Shown here in pieces: positions 35,503 to 43,827 of a stretch of 64,000 nt of DNA. The notes under the pieces were generated by a model. That model was not told where the DNA came from. It saw only the letters and a program-made list of their open reading frames with translations, and did not search any database. Source of the stretch: an uncultured Bacteroidota bacterium (GTDB lineage: Bacteria > Bacteroidota > Bacteroidia > B-17B0 > Aurantibacillaceae). Location of the stretch: contig CAITNS010000030.1 in NCBI GenBank assembly GCA_903893815.1, positions 62,001 through 126,000 of the forward strand. The letters are read 5' to 3'. The translations under genes and the position numbers were made by a program. Positions within the stretch are counted from its first letter, which is position 1. Each line of letters begins with the position of its first letter.

Positions 35503-36402
35503 ATGAGTGATCAAAACAAATGGGATGGGCAATCAAAAGCCCAAGTTTTAGGATTTAAAATTTTTGTCTTTATCCTTAATACTTTTGGATTGAATCCAGC
35601 ATACTTTTTATTACGTTTTGTTTCCTTCTATTATTTTCTGTTTTCAAAACCCAACAAATATATTCGTCAGTATTTTATTCAAGCACATCATTACTCTCCA
35701 TTAAAAGCTCGATTAGCTATTTATAAAAATAACTTCATGCTAGGACAAACTATCATTGATAAAGTTGCCACAATGGCTGGCGCTAAAACACCTTTTAAAA
35801 TGATTCATAAAAATGGGGAAATGCTTGATGAATTAATTGCTATTGGCAAAGGTGGAATTTTAGTGAGCGCCCATATTGGCAATTGGGAAGTTGCAGGTCA
35901 AGGACTCAACAGACTAGGAACCGCCTTTAATATATTAATGTATTCAAACGAAAAACAAGATGTAAAACAATATATGGATGGCGTGATGAAAGAAAAAAAA
36001 ATAAACATCATATCAATCGACGAAGAAACTAAAAGTCATATTATTGAATTACACAAAGCCTTTAGTAATAATGAACTTGTTGTTATGCACGGCGATAGAT
36101 ACAGAGAAGGCGCGAAAACATTAACTGCCAATTTTTTTGGAAAGCCTGCAAAATTTCCAGCGGGGCCGTTTATAATGGCGGCAAAATTTGGCGTGCCTTT
36201 ATGTATTGTGTTTGCTGTTAAAACTGACAAGCATACTTATCAATTTTCTACAGAAAAACCAATCCAAGTAGATAGAGTAAGAGGTGAAGCACAACTAGAA
36301 AAAGTGTGTCAAGATTTATTATTGCAATACGTTGCAAAAGTTGAAGAAACTGCAAAAGCATACCCACATCAGTGGTTTAACTATTACAATTTTTGGCAGT
36401 AA
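35503..36402 (+). CDS. LpxL-like lysophospholipid/acyl-ACP acyltransferase
   Basis: The 299-residue protein has an N-terminal membrane anchor (FKIFVFILNTFGLNPAYFLL) and an HxxxxE active-site motif (VSAHIGNWEVAG, His124/Glu129). The conserved block MHGDRYREGAKTLTANFFGKPAKFPAGPFIMAAKFGVPLCIVF is typical of lipid A-type acyltransferases. Beside a ketosynthase/ACP set, it could transfer the aryl-polyene chain to a glyceride or lipid acceptor, as proposed for aryl-polyene loci. The stop touches the stop of the convergent gene at 36403. Confidence 0.85.
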   Translation: MSDQNKWDGQSKAQVLGFKIFVFILNTFGLNPAYFLLRFVSFYYFLFSKPNKYIRQYFIQAHHYSPLKARLAIYKNNFMLGQTIIDKVATMAGAKTPFKMIHKNGEMLDELIAIGKGGILVSAHIGNWEVAGQGLNRLGTAFNILMYSNEKQDVKQYMDGVMKEKKINIISIDEETKSHIIELHKAFSNNELVVMHGDRYREGAKTLTANFFGKPAKFPAGPFIMAAKFGVPLCIVFAVKTDKHTYQFSTEKPIQVDRVRGEAQLEKVCQDLLLQYVAKVEETAKAYPHQWFNYYNFWQ

Positions 36403-37848
36403 CTAAATTTTTGTTTCAATCCATTGTGCATAGTTAATTAAACCAGCGCCATCTTTTGGATTCTGGAATTTTTTAACAAAAGCTTGGATATTTGTTTTCA
36501 AAGGTCTCCAACGGTTTTCAGATTCATTTAAAAATTTATTAATCAAATCTAATACAGCCAGGTCGATTTTAATAGACTCTTTTTCTTTCACATCCTGTAT
36601 CAACTTATAAAGCTGATTCAACTGTTTATCACACAATTCATAATCCTGAAGTTCTACTCTGTTTATTAATTCGAACACTTGTAACTTAACTATAAATGAT
36701 TTGTCGAAGGACTTAAAATTTTGAGATACATACATCTGGCTAAAAAATTTACTGGCTTGTTTATGTTTTTTTAAATCGAAATTTAAAATGGCTAGATTAT
36801 TTAAGACATAAAAATATTGGTTAGGATTATTTTTAATTTGTTTTTCGTTTTGAGCTTCTTCTAATGTATCAATGGCCTTTAAGGCATTGGTCTTACTATA
36901 ATTATTTACCAATATATTATAGTAATAAAAAATGTACTGATTGTATAAAGCTTTATCAAATTCGAATATTGCTTTATGCAACACATTAGCATATTGTATG
37001 GATTGGGCATGTTTATCTAACATATAAGACGCATTACATAAATACACCAACAACTGTAATTTCACTTCGTGTGTTTGTTTAGTAAATAATTTATCGTTTT
37101 CAAATTCCAATAAACAGGATTTTAAATATGCTTCCAGTGCGGCGTAATCTTTTAGCAACAACATTAAACGGCTTAAATTTTGAAAAATTTTTATTCGTAA
37201 TTGTGCACTATTTTTTACGTAGGAAAGTTTAATTGTGTTTTTTAGCGTGTGATTTAACCAGCTTGTAATTTCTTTTTTAGTTGTTAAGTTTTGTGTGGTT
37301 TTTACCTCGTGAGATAAAACTGCTAAATTATTTTCTAAATCTTGTAGTAATTTTAAACGTTGACTATTTTCATTTCTTTTTTCAATAATACGTGTAGGAC
37401 TTTCTTCTGTATTTTTAATACTCATTCTTACCATTTGCTCATAAATTGCCTCCAATAGAGCATACTCTTCTTTATCAATTGCTCTTCTCTCAGCTAGTTT
37501 TAAATAATGAAGAGCAAGATTCGCTTTTTGTTTGCCATTAAAAATTTTTGCGAGACCAATCAGATGAATTGTATCTGTTTCGGATTTTTTATGATTCAAA
37601 TTAGAAAGAACTATGCCTATATCATCAGCTATCTTATTCTTGAGTCTGTAATATTTAGCATCTGGTTTTGTGCCTTTATAAATAACATTAAAATGATACT
37701 TATCTGATTCATCTCCTTGTTTTTTAATAGAGTCAAATAATTCAATATCCTTGCGGTTTTCGAAGTTATGAGTTCGTTTTGTAAAAAGTTTATAGCTTTT
37801 TAACTCTTCCTTTTCTAAGGATTTAATTAAATCTTGTAAAACATCCAT
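36403..37848 (-). CDS. Long alpha-helical cytoplasmic protein of unknown function
   Basis: The 481-residue protein is almost wholly helical and rich in Lys, Asn, Glu and Leu, without signal peptide or TM helices. TPR-like pairs are suggested, e.g. ALHYLKLAERRAIDKEEYALLEAIYEQM and FYVLNNLAILNFDLKKHKQASKFFSQM. The N-terminal region VLQDLIKSLEKEELKSYKLFTKRTH is basic. I do not recognise the family. It is convergent with the acyltransferase gene with no intervening bases, and divergent from the T9SS gene at 37933. Confidence 0.75.
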   Translation of the reverse strand: MDVLQDLIKSLEKEELKSYKLFTKRTHNFENRKDIELFDSIKKQGDESDKYHFNVIYKGTKPDAKYYRLKNKIADDIGIVLSNLNHKKSETDTIHLIGLAKIFNGKQKANLALHYLKLAERRAIDKEEYALLEAIYEQMVRMSIKNTEESPTRIIEKRNENSQRLKLLQDLENNLAVLSHEVKTTQNLTTKKEITSWLNHTLKNTIKLSYVKNSAQLRIKIFQNLSRLMLLLKDYAALEAYLKSCLLEFENDKLFTKQTHEVKLQLLVYLCNASYMLDKHAQSIQYANVLHKAIFEFDKALYNQYIFYYYNILVNNYSKTNALKAIDTLEEAQNEKQIKNNPNQYFYVLNNLAILNFDLKKHKQASKFFSQMYVSQNFKSFDKSFIVKLQVFELINRVELQDYELCDKQLNQLYKLIQDVKEKESIKIDLAVLDLINKFLNESENRWRPLKTNIQAFVKKFQNPKDGAGLINYAQWIETKI

Positions 37849-37932
37849 GATATGAGTATGTAATAAAATTTAAAAGTAATTAATATTTTCCCGTTTTTTT
37901 AATTAATTTTAGATTAGCAAAAAATCTTTATT

Positions 37933-38622
37933 ATGAAACGTCTTTTAATATTTTTAATTGTTTTAACTGAACTAACAAGTTACGGTCAAGCAAAAATTGA
38001 CATGAGTCCTGTTTTTTCGTTTACGCCTGCAAATGCTACGTCACCAGCAAGTACTGTGAGCTATACAACTCCGGTGAGTTTTACTGCATATATAAAAAAT
38101 ACAGGAAACACATCCTTTAGCGGATCAGTATTGGTAACTGCTATAAGAGATACAACTCAAGGGATTGGGCTTGATTCAACAACAGTGTTTGCAACGCTAC
38201 AGGCTAATGGCTTAGATAGTGTTTCGGTTGTTATGTCATTTACGCCAAGCGCTGGGCCAACAGCATTTAAATCGGGTGGTAATGGCAATACGATTGTTGT
38301 GTGGCCAATTATTATAAGCGGTTCGGGAGTTAACGGAGATAGTGTAAAGCCAGTAATATGGGTTAACAACGCAAATAGTGTTTTTGAATTTGAAAAAAGT
38401 CAATTTAAACTTTATCCAAATCCTGTGATAAATGACTTAACAATTAAAGCTCAAAATAATAATCGTTACAAAAACATCATTATTTATGACCTATTTGCTC
38501 GGAAGGTAAAAGAACTATCGTTTATAGAAACCATCAATGTTTCTGAATTAAATGCAGGTTCTTATTGGATGATTATTAATTCAGAAGATAAATCGTACCG
38601 CATCAATTTTATCAAGGAATAA
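37933..38622 (+). CDS. Short exported protein with T9SS type A sorting domain
   Basis: The 229-residue protein has a signal peptide (MKRLLIFLIVLTELTSYGQ), a beta-rich domain of about 115 residues (PVSFTAYIKNTGNTSFSG is like CARDB-type domains), and the T9SS C-terminal domain beginning FKLYPNPVINDLTIK and ending KSYRINFIKE. T9SS cargo crosses the outer membrane and may be surface-anchored or released. Ligand unknown. It is followed by a terminator. Confidence 0.85.
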   Translation: MKRLLIFLIVLTELTSYGQAKIDMSPVFSFTPANATSPASTVSYTTPVSFTAYIKNTGNTSFSGSVLVTAIRDTTQGIGLDSTTVFATLQANGLDSVSVVMSFTPSAGPTAFKSGGNGNTIVVWPIIISGSGVNGDSVKPVIWVNNANSVFEFEKSQFKLYPNPVINDLTIKAQNNNRYKNIIIYDLFARKVKELSFIETINVSELNAGSYWMIINSEDKSYRINFIKE

Positions 38623-38642
38623 AATACTAAGTCATTTTTGTT

Positions 38643-38675
38643 AAAGAGCGAATCTATTAGGTTCGCTCTTTTTTT
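38643..38675 (+). terminator. Rho-independent terminator after the 37933 gene
   Basis: AAAGAGCGAA (38643-38652) and TTCGCTCTTT (38662-38671) pair perfectly with a 9-nt loop, followed by a T-run. Confidence 0.85.
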
Positions 38676-38792
38676 GTTTTCAATTAAAGAAAAATGTTTC
38701 TGTATATGTAATAAAATAAAAAATTAACTCATTATATACATACAAAAATCAAAATAAATATAATTTGAACATGTAATATTTAATAAAATGAT

Positions 38793-38824
38793 GTTTAGAT
38801 TCAGAAATAGCCTTTGTAAATTTG
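38793..38824 (+). promoter_or_regulatory. Promoter of the 38858 T9SS gene, supporting its downstream start
   Basis: TTTA (38793-38796, one base from TTTG) and TAAATTTG (38817-38824, exact TAnnTTTG) are separated by 20 nt. The -7 element covers the first in-frame ATG (38822), so translation must begin at the next one, 38858. Confidence 0.55.
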
Positions 38825-38857
38825 TATCAGAAAATACTTAACTTTAATATTATAACT

Positions 38858-40309
38858 ATGAAAACAACAATTACCAAAAAACTTTTAGGATTAGCACTCA
38901 GTGTTTTTTCTATCACAGCATTGGCTCAGTGTCCAACGATTACTAATTTAAATGCAACAACAGGTGCTAACGGAACAGCCACTGTTACTCCTGTAATTAC
39001 AAACTCCGTTTTAATAGGCCCTGCAAGCAACTTATATTGGTCAACTTACCCAAACGCAACTCAAACTTCTAGTCAAGGCACGTTTCAATTTTCAGCAAAT
39101 GGCACTTATTCTGTTTGTTTAAATTACATCGATTCTTTAAACGGTTGCTGGTCGAGTTTATGTACATCTGTTACAATAAACAATATGACAGCACCTAATT
39201 GTAACGCGGCATTTACAGCTTATACAGATAGTAATTGTGTGACTCATTTTGTAAACTCAACTACTGGAACTAATACGACTTACCAATGGTACGATATGAG
39301 CAATGGTTTCAATTTACTTAGCACATTAGCAAACCCAACTAATACATTGCCTAACGGCACTTATTTAATTGGCTTATATAGTTATTCTAATGGTGCATTT
39401 TGTGATTCGGTAACTCAAGTAGTTACAGTAAACTGTGCAGGCGGAAGCACTAATACAGCATGTCAAGCTTCTTTTTATAGTTATACTGATTCTTCATGTG
39501 TGACTCATTTTGTAAACACTTCAACTGGTACAAACTTAACTTCTAGCTGGACCATCAACAATATTTGTTATCCTCCATCTAGCTCAAACTTAAGTTTATC
39601 ATTAGGAACAGGATCTTATCCAGTATTATTACAAACATATTCAAACGGTGTATTATGTGATTCTTCTTATCAAACAGTAAATGTAAATTGCGCGGGTGGT
39701 AGCACAACAACGCCAACAGGTTGCCAAGCTAACGCACAGTTTTATGTATTTGCTGATTCTACAAATACTGGGAATTATTTTGCTTATAACATGTCGTCTG
39801 GATCTGGTAACGTATCTTATATGTGGAACTTTGGTGATGGAAGTACATCAACACAACAATATCCTTTCCATCAATATGCAACTCCAGGCAACTACGTAAT
39901 TTGTTTAACGGTTACTGCAACTTATAGCACAGTACTTGGCGGAACAACTACTTGCTCTGACACATACTGTGATTCATCAAGCGTGCAACGTATGGCAGCA
40001 GGATTTTTAATGAACCAAATTAATGTCATTCCTCAATCAACAACTGGTATTAAACAAGCACACATTTTAACTGGATTAAATGCTTACCCAAATCCAATGG
40101 CTGATGAATTAACGATTGAAGTAGCAACAACTAACGACACTAAATTAACGTATGTATTAGTAGATGCTTTGGGAAGACTAGTTTTAATAGGAAATTTAAA
40201 TAACTCTAAAACAACTATCAACACTAGTGATTTAGAAAACGGCTTTTATAGTTTAAGTATTACAAATGAGAAAGGAAGCTCATTAAAAACTATAAAATTA
40301 GTGAAGTAA
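38858..40309 (+). CDS. T9SS-sorted Cys-rich repeat protein with PKD domain
   Basis: The frame opens at 38822, but that ATG overlaps the promoter; the ATG at 38858 gives a signal peptide ending ALSVFSITALAQ (483 residues). Two tandem ~85-residue repeats have conserved Cys and the shared words YTDSxCVTHFVNxxTGTN, YSNGxxCDSxxQ and VNCAGGST. A PKD domain follows (VSYMWNFGDGSTSTQQYPFHQYATPGNY), then a T9SS domain (LNAYPNPMADELTIE). The Cys pairs probably stabilise repeats on the cell surface. Binding target unknown. Two terminators follow. Confidence 0.88.
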   Translation: MKTTITKKLLGLALSVFSITALAQCPTITNLNATTGANGTATVTPVITNSVLIGPASNLYWSTYPNATQTSSQGTFQFSANGTYSVCLNYIDSLNGCWSSLCTSVTINNMTAPNCNAAFTAYTDSNCVTHFVNSTTGTNTTYQWYDMSNGFNLLSTLANPTNTLPNGTYLIGLYSYSNGAFCDSVTQVVTVNCAGGSTNTACQASFYSYTDSSCVTHFVNTSTGTNLTSSWTINNICYPPSSSNLSLSLGTGSYPVLLQTYSNGVLCDSSYQTVNVNCAGGSTTTPTGCQANAQFYVFADSTNTGNYFAYNMSSGSGNVSYMWNFGDGSTSTQQYPFHQYATPGNYVICLTVTATYSTVLGGTTTCSDTYCDSSSVQRMAAGFLMNQINVIPQSTTGIKQAHILTGLNAYPNPMADELTIEVATTNDTKLTYVLVDALGRLVLIGNLNNSKTTINTSDLENGFYSLSITNEKGSSLKTIKLVK

Positions 40310-40328
40310 AATTTAGTTTAGTAAGTTG

Positions 40329-40360
40329 AAAAACGCCTCGCATTTATGTGGGGCGTTTTT
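40329..40360 (+). terminator. Terminator for the 38858 gene
   Basis: AAAAACGCC (40329-40337) and GGCGTTTTT (40352-40360) form a 9-bp stem followed by T residues. Confidence 0.7.
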
Positions 40361-40379
40361 TGTTTATGATGTGTTATAA

Positions 40380-40413
40380 AAAAATCCCGCTATCAATTAA
40401 TAGCGGGATTTTT
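40380..40413. terminator. Bidirectional terminator before the rng stop
   Basis: AAAAATCCCGCTAT (40380-40393) and ATAGCGGGATTTTT (40400-40413) form a perfect 14-bp stem with loop CAATTA between the convergent genes. It is suited to stop rng transcription from the right and to back up the first terminator. Confidence 0.85.
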
Positions 40414-40429
40414 GTTTTGAGAAAAATAA

Positions 40430-41986
40430 TTAAATCACTATCTCATCTAAATCTTTATTCAAAAAGTGATATTCCATAAACGCATAGCTATCAGATTTAA
40501 TAATCTTAATCCATTGTTTGTTTTCGAAATACCATTTCCATTGCTTGCTTCTTAAAAAACCACCTTGTTTTAAATATCCTTCAATATAAGGATGTACGCA
40601 AAGCGTTATGTCTTTTGCCGATTGTTCTTTAATGATAAAACGTAAAGCATTCTCGATTTGCTCAACAAATAAAATACTTGGCTGTACTTTACCGCTACCA
40701 TTACAGCTTGGGCAAGTTTCTAAAACCTCCACATTAACCTCTGGGCGTAAACGCTGACGTGTAATTTGAATTAAACCAAATTTACTTGGAGGTAAAATAT
40801 TGTGTCGGGCTCTATCCGACTTCATTTCTTCTTTTAATTTGTCAAACAGTAATTTTCTGTTTTCCGCATTATGTAAATCAATAAAGTCAATCACAATAAT
40901 ACCGCCCATATCACGTAAACGTAATTGGCGAGCAACCTCAACAGCTGCTTCTAAATTTACTTCAAGGGCATTTTCCTCTTGCGATTTATCACTCTTAGCG
41001 CGGTTTCCACTATTTACATCAAATACATGTAAAGCTTCGGTATGTTCTACTACTAAATAAGCTCCACTTTTCATGAAAACTGATTTGCCAAACAATGATT
41101 TAATTTGACGATCAATTCCGAAATTATCAAAAATAGGAACCTTGCCCGTATAGTGTTTTAAAATGTCAACTTTATCTGGAGAGATAGTCTTAATGTATGA
41201 CTTTAAATCATCATACACCACTTCGCTATTTACATGAATCGCATTAAACGATGCATTTAAAAAATCTCTTAAAATAGCGTTAGTTCTATCAACTTCTCCT
41301 AATAATTTAAATGGTGGTTCAGCAGTTTGTAATGCTTTAAAACATTCATCCCATTTACTTACTAAATCTGCCACATCACCTTCAATATCAGAAACCGATT
41401 TTCCTTCGGCTACTGTTCTGATGATCACCCCAAAGTTTTTTGGTTTAATGCTTTGCATCAAAGCTTTTAATCTGCTTTTTTCTTCGCTGCTTCTAATTTT
41501 TGAAGACACGGAGATTTTATCAGAAAAAGGAATCAATACAATGTAACGACCTGCAATCGAAATTTCAGTAGTAACCCTTGGGCCTTTTGATGAAATGGGT
41601 TCTTTAGCAACCTGTACTAATATGTATTGACCAGATTTTACGGCGTCGTTAATTTTTCCATCTTTATTGATGTCGCCTTCATTTTTAAAATACATTAAGT
41701 TACTTACATTCTGTTTACCAGAGCGCACAGCATCAACGTATTTCATCAACGAATTGGCTTGAGGGCCCAAATCTAAATAATGCAAAAATGCATCCTTCTC
41801 GTATCCTACATCTACAAAGGCTGCGTTAAGTCCGGTCATTACCTTTTTAACTTTACCTAGGTAGATATCGCCTACCGAAAATTTAATGTTATTTTTTTCT
41901 TTATGCAGTTCTATCAAACGTTTATCGTTTAATAGTCCTATAACAACTTCGTTAGGCGTAGAATTTATTACTAGTTCTACGTTCAC
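40430..41986 (-). CDS. rng: Ribonuclease G/E family endoribonuclease
   Basis: The 518-residue protein is of RNase G size. Its N-terminal S1-type domain includes GDIYLGKVKKVMTGLNAAFVDVGYEKDAFLH. The catalytic DNase I-like core has Asp residues in GGIIVIDFIDLHNAENR, the zinc-link CPSCNGSGKV is present, and the C-terminal part is short. It lacks the RNase E degradosome scaffold. It processes rRNA and decays mRNA. Upstream lie a long hairpin and a possible structured element (42075-42283). Confidence 0.93.
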   Translation of the reverse strand: MNVELVINSTPNEVVIGLLNDKRLIELHKEKNNIKFSVGDIYLGKVKKVMTGLNAAFVDVGYEKDAFLHYLDLGPQANSLMKYVDAVRSGKQNVSNLMYFKNEGDINKDGKINDAVKSGQYILVQVAKEPISSKGPRVTTEISIAGRYIVLIPFSDKISVSSKIRSSEEKSRLKALMQSIKPKNFGVIIRTVAEGKSVSDIEGDVADLVSKWDECFKALQTAEPPFKLLGEVDRTNAILRDFLNASFNAIHVNSEVVYDDLKSYIKTISPDKVDILKHYTGKVPIFDNFGIDRQIKSLFGKSVFMKSGAYLVVEHTEALHVFDVNSGNRAKSDKSQEENALEVNLEAAVEVARQLRLRDMGGIIVIDFIDLHNAENRKLLFDKLKEEMKSDRARHNILPPSKFGLIQITRQRLRPEVNVEVLETCPSCNGSGKVQPSILFVEQIENALRFIIKEQSAKDITLCVHPYIEGYLKQGGFLRSKQWKWYFENKQWIKIIKSDSYAFMEYHFLNKDLDEIVI

Positions 41987-42074
41987 TTTAAATAGTTTTA
42001 ATTTATATATAATAACGTTATTGACTGCACAACAATCCTATTAAAGTTTTAGCAAACAATAACATACACAAATA

Positions 42075-42112
42075 ACACAAACGGCAAGCACATATTGGCT
42101 TTCCGTTTGTGT
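42075..42112 (-). promoter_or_regulatory. Long hairpin in the rng leader region
   Basis: ACACAAACGGCAAGC (42075-42089) and GCTTTCCGTTTGTGT (42098-42112) form a 15-bp stem with one mismatch and an 8-nt loop, 89-126 bp upstream of rng. It has only a weak T-run, so it is more likely a leader structure than a terminator. It could also be the terminator of the 29-residue gene. Confidence 0.4.
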
Positions 42113-42121
42113 GTAATCTGA

Positions 42122-42283
42122 ATACCATTGTCTCATATAAAATAAACTAATCTTCTCTTTCTTTTTCATCAATACTTCTTCAAAAATTTGTTCAATAGTA
42201 TTTACTATGTAACAATTTTTTATCATCGTCTTGCCGAAAAATAAATTCGCATATTCTGCTTATTTTATATGAGCTAATGGTAT
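42122..42283. repeat. MITE-like element with 24-bp terminal inverted repeats
   Basis: The ends 42122-42145 and 42260-42283 are inverted copies identical at 22 of 24 positions (core CTCATATAAAATAA / TTATTTTATATGAG). They enclose 114 bp of AT-rich sequence with no plausible gene. It occupies most of the otherwise empty 41987-42311 gap between rng and the 29-residue protein gene. It may be a small mobile element or a structured RNA. Confidence 0.5.
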
Positions 42284-42311
42284 GACTAGAAAATTTAATT
42301 AGCTAGGCTTA

Positions 42312-42401
42312 TTATTTTTTCTTATGACGGTTCTTTCTCAAACGTTTTTTACGTTTGTGAGTAGCCATCTTATGTCTTTTTCTTTTCTTTCCGCTTGGCA
42401 T
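42312..42401 (-). CDS. 29-residue basic ribosome-type protein (AURKAIP1/COX24 domain, bS22-like)
   Basis: ATG at 42399-42401 to TAA at 42312-42314 encodes 29 residues starting MPSGKKRKRHKMATHKRKKR and ending in a run of basic residues; over half are Lys or Arg. The sequence fits the AURKAIP1/COX24 C-terminal domain peptides of Bacteroidota, related to mitochondrial mS38 and actinobacterial bS22 in the small ribosomal subunit. It lies between the TPR gene (42441) and rng. It is too short for most gene finders, so it is easily missed. Confidence 0.85.
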   Translation of the reverse strand: MPSGKKRKRHKMATHKRKKRLRKNRHKKK

Positions 42402-42440
42402 AATCCTTAGGTTTTAAAAAATTTATATTAGGTTAATTAT

Positions 42441-43274
42441 TTATTTACTTTTTAATTGTTCAATATATTTTAGCACTTCTTGTTTTGCCATCGCATCTTC
42501 TGTAAGACTGGCATATTTTTGAAGCATTTCAATTGTTTTATTTGTTTGACCTTGTTGCTCATAAGCATCTGCTAAATGCAGATACGCTTCTATATATAAA
42601 GGGTCAATTTCTAACACTTTATTAAAACGCTTTATCGCTTTATCCCATTGCTGAGATTTTACCGAGAAAAAAGCAAAAGTCAATTGAAGTTTTACATTGC
42701 TGCTATCCGTTTTTTCAACTTCGCGTAACATACCAATTCCTTTCATCGGATCTTTACCTTCCTCTACAAAACAAGCGGCTAATTGAATTTTAGCATCCAC
42801 GTTTTTAGCATCTTTATCTACTGCTTTTTGATAACAACGCATCGCACTTTGATATAAAGTAGGAATTTCGTTTTCATCTTTTGTAAAACGAACAGAATAA
42901 TAATAACGATCGCCCGCTTTATTATAAGCTAAAGAAGTTTGACTTCTTTCAGCAATTTGTTCTACAAAATAAGCCGCAAAATCTGGTCTTTTTTGTTTAT
43001 CCCAAAATTGCACAACAGGAACAAAAGCCGTATCAACTTTTGAATTTTTAGCTGTATTAACTAAAGCATCATAAGTCGTTTTTTCTTCTGGTTTTAGTGA
43101 TTTAGTAGCCATTGTGATGAATGTTTCAAGGCTAGCAACTTCCAAAGTTTTTGCCATCTCATTCACCTTAGTTTCTAACTTACCTGAATGTGTTTTTGGT
43201 GCAAGAAATAAAAGAACGAATAAAACAACAGCCGTTATTAATAACCCAATCTGTGTTTTACTTATTGTTGTCAT
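42441..43274 (-). CDS. Membrane-anchored TPR protein
   Basis: The 277-residue protein has one N-terminal TM helix (QIGLLITAVVLFVLLFLAP), then a helical domain and about three canonical TPRs (~140-270: LYQSAMRCYQKAVDKDAKNVDAKIQLAA, WDKAIKRFNKVLEIDPLYIEAYLHLADAYEQQGQ). It probably faces the periplasm. The start codon overlaps the HU stop codon by one base, so they are translationally coupled; the HU - TPR - rng order is common in Bacteroidota. Function unknown. Confidence 0.85.
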   Translation of the reverse strand: MTTISKTQIGLLITAVVLFVLLFLAPKTHSGKLETKVNEMAKTLEVASLETFITMATKSLKPEEKTTYDALVNTAKNSKVDTAFVPVVQFWDKQKRPDFAAYFVEQIAERSQTSLAYNKAGDRYYYSVRFTKDENEIPTLYQSAMRCYQKAVDKDAKNVDAKIQLAACFVEEGKDPMKGIGMLREVEKTDSSNVKLQLTFAFFSVKSQQWDKAIKRFNKVLEIDPLYIEAYLHLADAYEQQGQTNKTIEMLQKYASLTEDAMAKQEVLKYIEQLKSK

Positions 43275-43591
43275 TATTCAACTTGTTTGTTATCTAATGG
43301 TTCCGCAACTTTTACATTACGTTTTACTCTTTCGCTAAAAGTTTTAGCTGGTTTAAATGCTGGAATAAAATGTGCTGGAATAATAACTGTTGTGTTTTTT
43401 GAAATATTACGTCCCACTTTTTCAGCACGCTTTTTAACCACAAAAGTACCAAAACCACGCAAATACACGTTTTTTCCTTCAGTCATTGAGGTGCGAATCG
43501 ATTTCATGAATGCTTCCACGGTTGTTTGCACAACTATCTTTTCGATGCCTGTCTTTTCTGAAATTTCGTTTACTATGTCTGCTTTAGTCAT
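43274..43591 (-). CDS. HU/IHF family nucleoid-associated DNA-binding protein
   Basis: The 105-residue protein has the HU fold pattern: MTKADIVNEISEKTGIEK, the dimer helix VVQTTVEAFMKSI, EGKNVYLRGFGTFVVKKR, and a DNA-embracing arm around GRNISKNTTVIIPAHFIPAFKPAK with the intercalating Pro. A short acidic tail follows. It compacts and bends DNA. It overlaps the downstream TPR gene by one base and is divergent from the PASTA gene. Confidence 0.95.
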   Translation of the reverse strand: MTKADIVNEISEKTGIEKIVVQTTVEAFMKSIRTSMTEGKNVYLRGFGTFVVKKRAEKVGRNISKNTTVIIPAHFIPAFKPAKTFSERVKRNVKVAEPLDNKQVE

Positions 43592-43827
43592 TTACAAAAT
43601 ATTTATAATCAACGATTTAAAATTAAAAATCGGGCTGCAAAGATATGCTTTTTATTGTAAATCAAAAATTTAGAACTATTTTTTTGAAAAATTTCTCATG
43701 GGCTTAGGTTTTTTCATAAACTAAGCTAGTTATAAAAAACGATTGTTTTAGCAATATTTAGAGTAAATCCGAGCCATATTGGCGGTATTTTCTCTATTTA
43801 TTAAGTATATTAGCACTCTGTATCATT

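Noticed and set aside
42041-42226. 61-codon minus-strand ORF upstream of rng
   Set aside because: It runs across the inverted-repeat element and hairpin, has a Cys/Val-rich tail and no recognisable domain; probably chance.
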